In this document: one piece after another, positions 21,483 through 32,800 of the stretch
Layout: the number at the start of each line of letters is the position of its first letter
Position numbering within the stretch: the first letter of the stretch is position 1
Source: Strigamia acuminata
Lineage: Eukaryota; Arthropoda; Chilopoda; Geophilomorpha; Linotaeniidae
NCBI GenBank assembly: GCA_949358305.1
Contig: OX442324.1
Span: 7,909,601-7,973,600, forward strand
Length of the DNA stretch: 64,000 bases
Reading direction: 5' to 3'
Notes under the pieces: model-generated
Database searches by the model: none
What the model was told of the DNA's origin: nothing
What the model saw: the letters and a program-made list of their open reading frames with translations, nothing else
Program-made: the position numbers and the translations under genes

Positions 21483-22583
21483 ACGACCAGCGCCGGCCAA
21501 TTCTAGGAATATTGAAGAGAAAACAGCCAATTTTTGCGACTACGAGAAGTCGCGAAGTGCGTGCCCGCCCAATTCGTCGTGAAAACGAATTTTCGGTGCG
21601 GCAAACGTCTGGAATACGTGTGCGGACGATTGCACGAAGGATTCGACACGGAGCGGTGTAAGGAACTTTTATTTCGAATAATTTGAACTGTTTTTCGCCG
21701 ATATAACGGATTTTCTCCGGCGGCGCCATTTTTGTTTGGACTTCATCACGGTTAGCAGTGAAGCCTGTCGCCAGCTGTGTGTACGAGCTGATACACGCTC
21801 GCATCGATTCGACGCCGGAATACGTCGAAACGACGTTGAATTTCGGATCGTTTTGCCGTGTTTTCATCACGGAAATCACCGTGAATCGACGATTTTGCAA
21901 CGGCGGCCATTTTTCGTCGAAAAGAGACGGAAAAACGACGTTTCGACACGAACTGACTCACCGAGAAGTCCTGCACACGATAAGCGTGTGTGTGGGCAAT
22001 TATTTCCGTACTTTGCATCCAGGAAAGCAAGTACAAAGGCGCGGACGGGCGCAACGTCGATTTTCTCCGCGCTTACACGGATGTGTGTACGCGGATTGCA
22101 CGTCGGCCCCAGTTCCGTGCGAAGACAACGTGAAGCCGACGTTTAATTCAACGTGGGACCCAGTTACGACGCGGGAAACCCGTAACTGGCCAGCTTCACA
22201 CCAAAAAGTGTATTTTTTGATTGATTCTCGTGAAACTTTGTTATTTATTAAGGTTTTTGTGTCGGGTCACTTAGAATATTCTGTACCCTTCGGGCAGTCG
22301 CCCCAGTACAGTCTCATTCCAGTCTGGGCTTGTCCGTGGCCAACTAGTCGTCCCGCGTCCCCCAGGTGGGCCGGTCGGAAGCTAGTAGGGCGACCAGATT
22401 TGGGTTTTTCATCTCACTTATTGAGGTGCCCCTTGGGAAGTGTAAAATTATTTCGCCTTCAATTTTTGGGGGCAAATTGCTTCTCCGTGCGGCATATTCA
22501 CGTGTATTGTGAATATTTGTGTTTTTCTTCGGAAATTTTGTGAAAAGTGATTCGTGCTTCTGTTTTCGCCGAATTTTCTCAAC
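21483..22583 (+). other. Copia-D 5' leader
   Basis: An untranslated leader of about 1.1 kb between PBS and the polyprotein ATG at 22584. The part from 22038 onward also occurs at 15606-16151. Short frames in it are not supported as genes. Confidence 0.75.
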
Positions 22584-25500
22584 ATGGCAAGTTGGGATCG
22601 TCGTGACGATTACAAGGATGTGGAAAAACTGAATGGGACTAATTATTCGACTTGGAGTGTCCAAATACAACTCCTTTTGCAGTCGTATGGAGTTTGGGGC
22701 CACGTGACTGGCAAGGAGAAAGCCTTGCCAGCCACGGCTTCTGCGAAAGAAATCAGGGAGTTTGACAAGCGCGAGGAGAAAGCGCGCTCCACCATTTGTC
22801 TGGCTTGTGGAAAAGCCCAACAGGTAGTGGCTGTGGCACACGAAGGGGCCAAAGAGGTTTGGGAAGCGCTCAAAGCAGCTTACCAGCCCACTACCAGGGC
22901 ACGCAAAGCCCGGCTTCGTCGCGAATTTCTCATGTTGAAACTCCATGAGCAAGAAGAGATGATGGTCTTCTTGGCAAGAGTTGACAGGAAAGCCCTGGAG
23001 TTAAAGGACATCCAAGTGGACATTTCTGACGAATTCCTGGCTTTTCAGTACCTGGATCTGCTGCCACATCAATACGAAACGGTCAAGCAGACTGTCTACC
23101 ACTGGGGAGACCCAGAATTCACGTCCAAGGCCGTCAAAGAACGATTATTAGGCGAATATAATCGCCTTTATGAACAAACAGATGAGTTTGGGGTTCCTGC
23201 AGGCATGGTGGATAATGCAAGTGCCTATTTCACCAAAGGCAGATGGCAACGTGGCCGGGGTGGAAATGTCTCCGGTTCTCCACGTGTCTGCTTTAATTGT
23301 GGTGGAACCAACCACTTCGCCCGGGAATGCCCTTCTCCACCTAAACAGCAACCAGGTGCTGCGAGAGGAAACCCGATAGGACAGTTCAGCAGGGGAAGTC
23401 AACGAGGGAAAAATCGTGGAAAAGGCCAGCAGAAGGCCGCCGTCACACAAATGGACATTTTCAGCGATTCCCCCGTGTCTTTCTTCTCTGCAGCGATTTG
23501 TCAAGAGCAACCTCCGGTTGCAGTGTCGTTATTGTCACATGCGAACTACGATTCGCAATGGTACGTCGACACAGGTGCGACGGACCATTTTTCGTTTAAC
23601 AAATCCTGGTTTTCGGACTTTAAGCCATTAACTGGTTATTCCGTGCAACAAGGCGACGGGAAGTCGAAAATCGAGGGCATCGGAAATGTGACTTTGATAT
23701 CGATTCATGGACAACGTACACGTGAACTGACGTTGAAGAACGTTTATTATGCACCCAACTTCAAAAAGAATTTAATTTCTTTAGGTCGCACGGACGAAGC
23801 TGGGGCTACGACAATGGTTAAGAATGGAAAAATGTTCATTTATGATCAGGACATTAACGACCCTTCTATCACGGCTACACGTACGAGTGATAGAATGTAC
23901 AAGGTCAATTGTCGAATTAATACTAAAAATTCTGTAAACACTGTTGCATTGTCTGCACAACAGAGTGCAACAGTGGCATCTAGTCCACCTTTAAAGAGTG
24001 AAGAAATTGTTGATCCTTTACTAACCCATTTAAATTTTAAGACTGCATTAACCCAAAATTTGAGTAAATCAGGGAAACCTGTAACTGCGAATAAGGGGCA
24101 AGCGAAAACTGCGAATAATGCGCCAGCGATCGTTGCAAACAATGCGAGTATGGAAATTTCGAATCAACAACTGAGTGTTTTAAACAACACACAGACTAGC
24201 TTAGTGGCCAGTAAGGGTAATAAGCCCAAGAATGCGAAAATTTTGAAAACAATTGTGCAAAACAATTTAACAAATGGAAATGGGGTTGTAGATGGAAAGG
24301 ATGCTTCCATTAAACCAGACAAACCCCAAACGATGGACATCTGGCACTCTCGTATGGGACACCTTAATGCAAAGGGAATTGCATTGTTAAACAAATCTAC
24401 TGAAGTATTTGGTTTAAAGTTGTCCAACACGGAATTGTCGAGTTGTGATGCTTGTTCGAGGGCGAAAAGCACACGTGCCAGTTTTCCCCCCATTGCGACC
24501 ATTTCGACCAAAGGGATTTTAGAAATCGTTCATTTAGACGTGTGGGGCGCTTCACCAGTTGAGAGCATAGGTGGGGCGTACTACTATTTGGTCATGGTCG
24601 ATGACTTCTCACGATTGATGTGGATCGTGATTATGAAGAAAAAGAGCGAAGTTTTGGGCCATTTTAAGAAGTGGTTAACCGAAATTGAAAGAATGACTTC
24701 TAGGAAGGTCAAGTCGATTAAAACTGACAATGGAGGGGAATTTGTATCCAAACAATGGGATGAATATGCCAGTAGCATTGGACTGAAGTGTATGCGAACG
24801 AACGCATACAGCCCTGAGATGAACTCGGTCGCTGAAAGAACGAACCGGACCATTCTTGGTGGAATCAGAGCTTTAATGATTGAAAATAGTCTTCCTCCAT
24901 CCCTGTGGGCAGAACTCGCGGTTTCTGTCGTTTATTTAAAGAACCGGTTTCCGCATGCGGGATTGGGTGGGAGGACACCTTATAATGTGTTTTTCAATAA
25001 GAAATTATCTTTACGCCACGTCAAATGCATTGGTGCATTGACTTATGTACATGTCCCTTCACAAACCAGAGCTGGAAAATTGCAACAGAGAGCATGGGCG
25101 GGGGCTTTGATTGGATACGCCTCTACTACTCGTGGGTATCGGATTTGGGATCCGAATAGAAACCAAGTTTTCCTCTCTAAGCATGTTAAAATTCTAGAAC
25201 AGAATTTCTGGTATGAAAATCTCCAGAATCCCCAACTGACTCCCTCGCCTTTCACTGACGATTCAGACTCGTCGGGTGAGGATTCTTTTGATGACTCTGT
25301 CTCGGAGACAGATAGTGTCCACGGCGACCCCATACCCGAATATCCTGAAGGAGAAGGGGAAGAAGACCCCGTTGAGGGTGGGGCACCTGAGGATTTCAAC
25401 TACGTTGATGCAATGCAATACATCATTGGGGATTTAAATGTTATAAATGATGACGAAATCGGTGGGGCGAAGGGGGATAATAGGGATTTCTTCAACATTT

Positions 25501-27419
25501 ATCCCGACGACGAAGAGGAAAGCGAGGAAGTTGAGGACCCGGACGCAAGTCCGCAGTTATCACCCCAATTGTCGCCCACAGTCCCTCGTCGCAACCCGCC
25601 TAGAAAAGGGAAAGACACTGGCGAACGTACAGCTTCAACTAGTGAATTGTTGCCTTTAGACATGACTTTGTGGCAAAGACGGCAGACTGTACGTCAAAGC
25701 GGGGCAACAGCTGGGAAAGTTGATGTTTGGTATATCACACCAAAGCACGAAAAGCTCCGCAGCCGTGTTGAGGTTGTTCGTTGGTGCAAAACCGAGGGAT
25801 ACGAATATAGGTCGGAATTGTTTAATTTCAAAGACGTCACTATTGGTTTTGCTGGTTGCTGCTCTGTCGAGCCAGACACGTATGAGGAGGCCGTAACGGG
25901 AGTTAGTAAACCAGATTGGGAAAACGCAATGGAGGACGAAATAAACATTTTCAAAGAACGTGAGGTTTATGTCGAAGTCGACAAAGACCAGGTTAAAGAC
26001 AAAACCTTATTGGGATCAAAATGGATTTACAAGTTAAAAAGAGATCACACGGGTACGATTAGAAGATATCGTGCTCGTCTTGTTGCACAGGGCTTTAAGC
26101 AAAAGCCGGGCATTGACTTTACTGAGGTATTTTCCCCAGTAGTCAATTTCGTGTTAGTCATGATGTTCTTTTGTATCTTAGTGGTACTGAGGGGCTGGCG
26201 TGACGTACACCTCGACATCAAGGCCGCATATTTATATGGGGACCTCGACGAAGTGCAATATATCCATATTCCAAAGGGATATCGAACATCCGAAAACCAA
26301 CACAAATGTTGGGAATTGAGAAAATCTCTTTACGGACTTCATCAGTCTGGTCGTATGTGGTACCAGCGACTCCACGACCAGCTGATTGAAATTGGATTTG
26401 AACCGGTCTTGGGTCTCAATTGCGTGTATAGCTTGGGGACTGACGCTATACTTATTTTCTATGTCGATGACATTGTATTGTTTTCAAAAGACAACATAGC
26501 AGAGGAGTGCGTTTTGGATTGGATTCAACAATCATTTGAGATTGTCAATTTGGGCCCCGTCACCCTTTTGTTAGGGATAGAGTTTTGTAGGGACGGGGAG
26601 AATATCTTTATTCATCAACGCGCTTATATTGCGAAGTTGTGCAAGCAATATGGGATCGACTCTTGTCATCGTGTTAGAGTACCTGGCACCCCAGGCACCA
26701 TGATCCAAAAGGTTCAAACGGGGGAACGTGTCAATTCGAGTTTTCCGTATCGGTCTCTTGTCGGCAGTTTGCTTTTCATCGCAAGTCGTACAAGACCCGA
26801 TATTCTGTTTTCGGTGATAGTGTTGTCTCAATACAACGAGACTCACTCGACTCGACACGTGAATATGCTGCTCCAAATCTTGCGATACCTAGGGAATACG
26901 CCAAATTATTCCATCAATCTTGGAAACTGTCAAAGTGAAAACTTGACCGTTTATACGGATGCGTCCTTCGCATTAGACCAGGACAAACGTCGGAGTTTTG
27001 TTGGGCACATCATCTACCTGGGAGGCGTCCCGATCTCTTGGAACTGCCACAAGCAGACCATCACTGCACTTTCCATTATGGAGAGCGAATTCTTGGCGGT
27101 GGTAGACGGTGTGAAGGAAATAATTTGGCTAGAGCGCATATTTGGTGCTGACGTGATGGTGGATGGGTTTAACCGGGAAATACCGTGTGTATACGCTGAC
27201 TCAATGCCAGCGATCCAATATGCGAAGAATCGCATAGAGAATCGCGCAAACAAACACATAGATGTTAAACTACACTTCGTGCGCGACTGGTTTGAAAAGG
27301 GTGTCTTTCGGATCAGACACATCCCGGGAACCCTTAATGTGGCCGATCTTATGACCAAGTGGCTGTCTCGCGCAAAACTAGACGCATTGTGCGAGCATAT
27401 TTTTGTAGCAGCAAAGTAG
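22584..27419 (+). CDS. Copia-D gag-pol polyprotein, right (complete) unit
   Basis: The same polyprotein as the left unit, with the same domains and catalytic motifs and no stop or frameshift. Four amino-acid differences from the left copy were noticed: Ser to Pro before the zinc knuckle, Tyr to Phe before the protease, Pro to Thr in the Asn-rich spacer, and Gly to Val in RNase H (codon 27000-27002, in SFGGH). The RNase H change hits a Gly that is conserved in related copia elements of this window (SIGG, SVGG), so this structurally complete copy may be weakened. It has both LTRs, PBS and PPT. Confidence 0.93.
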   Translation: MASWDRRDDYKDVEKLNGTNYSTWSVQIQLLLQSYGVWGHVTGKEKALPATASAKEIREFDKREEKARSTICLACGKAQQVVAVAHEGAKEVWEALKAAYQPTTRARKARLRREFLMLKLHEQEEMMVFLARVDRKALELKDIQVDISDEFLAFQYLDLLPHQYETVKQTVYHWGDPEFTSKAVKERLLGEYNRLYEQTDEFGVPAGMVDNASAYFTKGRWQRGRGGNVSGSPRVCFNCGGTNHFARECPSPPKQQPGAARGNPIGQFSRGSQRGKNRGKGQQKAAVTQMDIFSDSPVSFFSAAICQEQPPVAVSLLSHANYDSQWYVDTGATDHFSFNKSWFSDFKPLTGYSVQQGDGKSKIEGIGNVTLISIHGQRTRELTLKNVYYAPNFKKNLISLGRTDEAGATTMVKNGKMFIYDQDINDPSITATRTSDRMYKVNCRINTKNSVNTVALSAQQSATVASSPPLKSEEIVDPLLTHLNFKTALTQNLSKSGKPVTANKGQAKTANNAPAIVANNASMEISNQQLSVLNNTQTSLVASKGNKPKNAKILKTIVQNNLTNGNGVVDGKDASIKPDKPQTMDIWHSRMGHLNAKGIALLNKSTEVFGLKLSNTELSSCDACSRAKSTRASFPPIATISTKGILEIVHLDVWGASPVESIGGAYYYLVMVDDFSRLMWIVIMKKKSEVLGHFKKWLTEIERMTSRKVKSIKTDNGGEFVSKQWDEYASSIGLKCMRTNAYSPEMNSVAERTNRTILGGIRALMIENSLPPSLWAELAVSVVYLKNRFPHAGLGGRTPYNVFFNKKLSLRHVKCIGALTYVHVPSQTRAGKLQQRAWAGALIGYASTTRGYRIWDPNRNQVFLSKHVKILEQNFWYENLQNPQLTPSPFTDDSDSSGEDSFDDSVSETDSVHGDPIPEYPEGEGEEDPVEGGAPEDFNYVDAMQYIIGDLNVINDDEIGGAKGDNRDFFNIYPDDEEESEEVEDPDASPQLSPQLSPTVPRRNPPRKGKDTGERTASTSELLPLDMTLWQRRQTVRQSGATAGKVDVWYITPKHEKLRSRVEVVRWCKTEGYEYRSELFNFKDVTIGFAGCCSVEPDTYEEAVTGVSKPDWENAMEDEINIFKEREVYVEVDKDQVKDKTLLGSKWIYKLKRDHTGTIRRYRARLVAQGFKQKPGIDFTEVFSPVVNFVLVMMFFCILVVLRGWRDVHLDIKAAYLYGDLDEVQYIHIPKGYRTSENQHKCWELRKSLYGLHQSGRMWYQRLHDQLIEIGFEPVLGLNCVYSLGTDAILIFYVDDIVLFSKDNIAEECVLDWIQQSFEIVNLGPVTLLLGIEFCRDGENIFIHQRAYIAKLCKQYGIDSCHRVRVPGTPGTMIQKVQTGERVNSSFPYRSLVGSLLFIASRTRPDILFSVIVLSQYNETHSTRHVNMLLQILRYLGNTPNYSINLGNCQSENLTVYTDASFALDQDKRRSFVGHIIYLGGVPISWNCHKQTITALSIMESEFLAVVDGVKEIIWLERIFGADVMVDGFNREIPCVYADSMPAIQYAKNRIENRANKHIDVKLHFVRDWFEKGVFRIRHIPGTLNVADLMTKWLSRAKLDALCEHIFVAAK

Positions 27420-27436
27420 TTCATCGAAGGGGGATT

Positions 27437-27894
27437 TGTTGTTTTACGATGAACGATTTGCGATAAGTTTATCAGTTGTGTATTTCCGAATAAGCACAAC
27501 AAGCGCGTTGTCTTGTATTGTTACGAATGGTCAGCCAATTGATTTGATTTTTATCTATAAGCTTGTTCTGTACCGCAATTGGCTGTGTCGACTTGATAAC
27601 GTGCGTTCCCGTCGTCTGCTTGTTAAGCGACGATACTTTAGTTATGTTCGGTATTGTTTATCCATTACTTTAGCCTATGTTTTATTGTAAAGAATAAATC
27701 TATTCAATTGTGATAATAGATTTGTTCTCCTTGTTGGTCTGTAATCGGGGTTGAGATTATATAGCCTCAACCCAGACCACTGTTTTATGTTCTCACGGTG
27801 AATAAAGATGGCGGTCGCGTGTTGCGAATTAACCGCACTTTGTAATTGCGTTTCCACTGATTTCCGAGAGCCACAGGACCGTTTTACCTCATCA
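27437..27894 (+). repeat. Copia-D right LTR
   Basis: The 458-bp partner of 21005-21462. Its last bases create the TGA that now ends the N-terminal ORF3 piece of Gypsy-A on the minus strand. Confidence 0.93.
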
Positions 27895-28755
27895 AGCCCA
27901 ACATCGCTTCTCGTTAGGCTTAATGCCTTTCACCACGTGGGGCTGAACCTCCTTGCGCCACGGCTCCGAACGCGGTCGCGTTTTCCTTCCACGGCAGTTT
28001 GGACAACGCATTAGAGAAGAACCTGCGGATGCACCGCAGCACCACCCACAGCCGACGCAAAATGGGCAGATCGTCTCCGTGGCCTGGTCCGTTACGATGT
28101 TATCGTGCGGAATTCCTGCGGCCATGTCACGCTCGCACTGCTCCTTGCGCAGGCGGGCCTTCTCGTCCTTCTTTCGTGCCTTATTGGCCGCTCGGTACTC
28201 GCGGTTGCGAGAAACAGGCTCCGAATAACGCAAAGCGCCCGGTGGCGGCTCATTCCAGCCGTACTCAGATGCTGAAGACTCAGCACCAGCAGGAAGACTC
28301 GCAACAACCGTTGATTGTCCTGCCAAAGTCGGTGCAGTCGTATTTGACGTGTTGGCAACGGTTGGCGCCACGCTTGCAGTTGGCGGCCGGAATTCTGGTG
28401 AATGCGGGGCCAACGGGACGTTGATAACGTTCGCAGGCGGAAATGCTACCTGGGCCAACGGGGCCAATTGCGCCGACTCATAAACAGTTGGCTGCGCAGA
28501 AGTGGACGGGGCCTGCATCATCGCATTTAAGTCGAGCGGAAATCCGTCCGGATGGACGCTCAGCCAATTAAGCGTTGCGAGTTGCAGCGGCGTCAGGGCG
28601 TACATCGAGGCGGGCGCCGTCGGTATCGGTTGGGCCCTCATGTAAGCACGTTCTGCTGAACGGCGTTGCTCGTCACTAGACGAGGTGGACGAGCTGGAGC
28701 TTTCATGACGGTGTCGCCGATGACTCCGTTTTGAACGGTGTTTACCACTTCCCAT
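27895..28755 (-). pseudogene. Gypsy-A ORF3, N-terminal part
   Basis: The accessory ORF3 of Gypsy-A starts at ATG 28755 (MGSGKHRSKR), placed exactly after a splice acceptor. About 287 residues remain before Copia-D cuts the frame. In order: a basic Arg/His/Ser-rich N-terminus (KHRSKRSHRRHRHE, then a Ser run), a Pro/Ala/Thr-rich middle, a basic coiled-coil-like Lys/Arg/Glu stretch (AANKARKKDEKARLRKE) and a Cys cluster (CPFCVGCGWCCG, then CPNCRGRK) that could bind zinc. There is no signal peptide or membrane segment, so it is not an envelope. No known family is recognised. A role in RNA binding or regulation is only a guess from the composition. Confidence 0.7.
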
Positions 28756-28776
28756 CTGCAGACGCAAATAAATTAT
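28756..28776 (-). promoter_or_regulatory. Predicted 3' splice site in front of Gypsy-A ORF3
   Basis: The minus strand reads TTTATTTGCGTCTGCAG immediately followed by the ORF3 ATG. ORF3 lies about 1 kb after pol, so a spliced subgenomic RNA is the simplest way to express it. The donor was not identified. Confidence 0.55.
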
Positions 28777-29806
28777 TTTATTAAAAATAATTCCACTCTA
28801 AATATTCATTCCTTGAGTCCAAAGAATTAAAACGTATTGTTCGCAACGAAAATACACAACTCGAGTTATTTATAACCCTCAACATGTGACACTAATGAGT
28901 CACATTCCCCTTGTGTTTATGACACTAGAATGGATTCGCCTGACAGCGATTTTCATCGAAAATCGCAACTTGTTGATTTTTCAAAAGAAAAATTCTCTTT
29001 AGTTTTGTAAATTATTTAATCCAACTTCCGAGTATCGAAATATCTTTCGTATTAATTAATTAACACCTAGTCTAATAAATATCTTACATCGAAAATTCAT
29101 CGCCAAATAATTTATGCAAGCCTCGACCGCGACTTCATTTAAATAATTAGTGCCTACATACTTAAAACTTAATAATTCATTATTAATTTTTAACCCAACT
29201 ATTCGACTGAATAGCTAAACTTCCAGAGTGATTTAATGCCGATTCACGTTTATAATGACACGTGAACTTATAACTTTTTTATCGGGACGCCGATATTTTT
29301 CCAATTGTTGCAAACAATTTTTTCAATTCTTTGGTCAAAGAATAATAATGAAACTACTTACTGTCGGAAGTTTCGTGTTTGAATTGGCTAAGTGAATTAG
29401 CGTTGAAATTCTCGAGTCGAAAAAGTGAAGAGGAGACGAAGGGACGAAGTCAACTTGTATCCACGTGTTTTAACGAAGTGTTTGTGTGCAATGAACCCTG
29501 GGAATTTTATTCCCTATTAATTGTCGGGTTCGAGGTTTAATCACACCTCGTAATTCTCGTACCCTCGCGAAGAGGCGAGATCATCACTTTTCAAGTAATT
29601 TCTCTGTATTTTAGTTAAAATACATGTAAATACGACCAAAAAATTAAAATATTCTATCGAATATTTAATTCATCGCAACAAATTCATATTTTAATATAAA
29701 TTTCGATAAATATCGTAATATCTTGTCCCCCGGTGTTGAGATTTTCAATCACTACACCTGTTAGACATGTAAAAAATTACAGTCTCCGAGTTTTGAATAA
29801 AACTTA
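28777..29806 (-). other. Gypsy-A pol-ORF3 intergenic region with internal PPT-like tract
   Basis: About 1 kb of AT-rich sequence without a supported gene. At 29725-29736 the minus strand reads ACACCGGGGGAC, very like the terminal PPT (TCACCGGGGGATG), about 70 bases after the pol stop. It could act as an extra plus-strand primer or be a relic of an earlier 3' end. Confidence 0.5.
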
Positions 29807-32800
29807 TCAATTCCAACAGAACTTTGAGGCTTTTCCTCGTTGTTGGTATGGTTTTTTAAATACTGCAGTGATGTTTCGCACGAAATTTTCATCTGCATAT
29901 TTAGGATTTGGTTTTCGTTCTCGTCGTGGACGAGTGCTAGTTCGTGGAACTATCGGTTGGGGTTTGCGGGGTTTTCGAGGCGGTTTCTTTGGAACTTCGC
30001 CTCTTTTTAACGCCGCTTTCCTTTCCATAGCAGTTAAGCGTTGTCTATGTCTATGTTTAGACTTTGTGGGCACAGATTTGTCAATCTGCACTGAAGTTGA
30101 GTCGGATAATTCCATTGGAATTTCTGAGGAAGTTTCAGGAATTAATTCCATTTCCTCAGCATCCGGAAGTTGATTACTTTCGTCCATCCATTTAGGATTT
30201 TCTTGAGGCGAGTAAGAGGCGGACTTTTGTCCTACTTTCCAAGTCTCAATCGGATATGAGGGCGTATAGGGATACAACGCTTTAATGTTCACTGATTTTT
30301 CAATCGAACCATCAGATAATTTGCGTAATTTATACGCTCCGCCTGGCAGTACTTTAGTAATCTCCCACGGACCATCTCTCTTCTCCGCGAAACCAGCAGA
30401 AATATTTTTATCTGCGCACGAGAGAATGTGAGTTTGTTTCCAAACTAAATCTCCAACTTCGAACTCCGTAATTACGAACTTTTGTTCGTGTATTTTTCTA
30501 TGTCGTTCAAAATTCAATTGAATTCTACGATGCATCTCTTGATGCGATCTGCGTAATATATCTAATAGTACTCTGACATATTTTTCTGGATTTTCTTTGT
30601 CAAATGGATTGGCATGTTTAATAATCCTTGGGTCGAAAGGTAATGTTACGATTCGTCCCGTGTTCAGTAGCATCGGGCTTGAGCCTGTTGCCGCTGAGAC
30701 ATTATTTCTCATCGCGAACGCGAATTCGTCTAAATATCGTGGCCATTGCGTGTGCACATCTGTGTACAAAGCCAGCATGGTTTTTATATCTCTATTGGCT
30801 CGCTCTGTCGGGTTCGCCTGAGCATGATACGTGCTTGTATGGGACGGGCGAATGTTGTACATTTCGCAATACTCATTGTAAATATCGGAAACAAATTGTT
30901 TTCCATTATCGCTCACAATCTTTTTGGGGTGTCCCCATCTGTTTGTAACAGATCTTAATTCTTGAACGCAGTTAGCGCTCGTGGCTTTGGTCAAAGCCTT
31001 AATTTCAACGAACTTGGTACAATTGTCAATAATGACAAAAATATACTGGTTTTGGGACCTTCCCGCGGGTTTTGGGCCCATCAAGTCCATGTTAATACAT
31101 TCCCAAGGATTGGTCATGTTGTGTGGTGTGTACGGAGCTGCGTGCCTTTTCTGTTGAATAGGTTTGTACTGAGCACAGTGCGTGCAGCTTTTGACGTAGT
31201 TCCTGACACTTCTACTCATACCAGGCCAGAAATATATTAAACGTGTTTTCTCCAACGTCTTACTCATCCCAGCGTGACCGCTTAGGGGGTGGCCATGACA
31301 AGCGAAGAGTACTCGTTTTACGAGTGAACTGGGTACAACGGCTTTAAAGCCGTTTCCCGAATCATTTAATTCCTCTTCGAACGAAGGGTTAAAATAGATG
31401 ATCATTTGATCACCATCTTTTTCTTTTCTGTCTAAACAATAGTTTTTGACTTTGTTTTTACATTCTTTTATTTCAGATTGTGGTATCCCAACAACCTTGT
31501 CATTCAATAAATATTCCCGAATGCGTTTGCATTCAGTATCTAGTAACTGAGCATCTATTATTTCTCTCCTTGTTGGAGGGACTTCTTTAAGTACTTCAGT
31601 CAACGCACTGTACAAGGTTTCTTGTACTTCCTCCCCCTCCTTTTCTTCAGAACATTCTTTAGAATTTTCTGAAAAATAGGAACGCACACTAGCCAAATAT
31701 TCTCGTTTCTCCGGGGCACGATTTAATGAAACAGAAGGATTTCCGTCCCATTCAGGCCAGTATTGTTTAATTTCAACAGGTTCCACATGGTCACGAAGAG
31801 GAATGTCTTCCTCTGTTAGTGGGGCTCTAGAAAGTGCATCTGCAACTTGATTAGCAGCACCTTTTCGAAAAACAATTTTAAAATTTCCACATTGGATTCT
31901 TAAGGCCCATCGGCCAAATTTTCCAGATGGTTCAGGCGTTCGCATCAACCATTTCAATGCTTCAGCATCTGATTCCAAAGTGAATGTGCCATATTCGAGA
32001 TATGGTTTAAATCGATCAATAGCCCACACAACTGCGAGACATTCGAGTTCCGGCGTTGTATAACGCTTCTCCGCTCCACGTAAAACTCTGCTTGCATACG
32101 CTACAGGTCTGGGTACAGAAATGTTTTTCTGCTTCTTTTCATCGAATATATCGACGTCTTGGCAAAGGACAGCTCCTAAGCCTTCATGTGAAGCGTCAGT
32201 CATGACAACAAATGGTAAAGTCATATTTGGTTTGTGTAGACAATTGTCGCCACAAAGTAGCTCTTTAATTTTATTAAAAGCTTCTGTCTGCTCATCTCCC
32301 CATTCAAATGGAGTTTTCTCATTCATCATACGTGTGTATGGTGCGGCAATAGTTCCGTGATTTGGAACAAACTTCCTGAAGAAGTTAGTCATGCCGTGAA
32401 AGCGCTGAATGTCTTTAGCACACGTGGGGGTGGGAAATTTCATAATCGCCGATATTTTATCGGGATCACCGAAGAGACCTTCGGGTTTAATCCAGTGGCC
32501 CAAGAATTTTAATTCTGTACGCCCAAAACGAGATTTCGCTTTATTTATTGTCATGTTGGCTTGGTTAAGCCTTTCCAAAACATCTCGAACATGTTTGAGA
32601 TGATCATCCCAATTATCTGAATACACAATTACGTCATCCAAATAAACTAACGCGTAGTCTTGCAAGGCTGAGCCTAAAATGCCTTCCATCAGACGTTGGA
32701 AAGTACAAGGCGCATTGCAAAGGCCGAACGGCATTCGCACAAACTGATATGGACCATTTGGCGTGTAAAATGCCGTCTTTGGACGATCTTCTTTACACAT

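Larger units (their letters stand above)
15606..27894 (+). mobile_element. Copia-D tandem array: one truncated and one full unit
   Basis: Two near-identical copia units in head-to-tail order share the central LTR (21005-21462). The right unit is complete: LTR 21005-21462, PBS, leader, ORF, PPT, LTR 27437-27894 (6890 bp). The left unit starts at 15606, which corresponds to 22038 in the right unit, and lacks its 5' LTR, PBS and first part of the leader (about 1033 bp). The unit spacing is 6432 bp. The array interrupts Gypsy-A ORF3; the right flank begins AGCCC and no matching duplication is seen on the left. Confidence 0.93.

Noticed and set aside
27895-28755. Gypsy-A ORF3 as an envelope gene
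   Set aside because: No signal peptide, membrane segment or furin-like site is visible; composition is basic and Cys-rich, then acidic.
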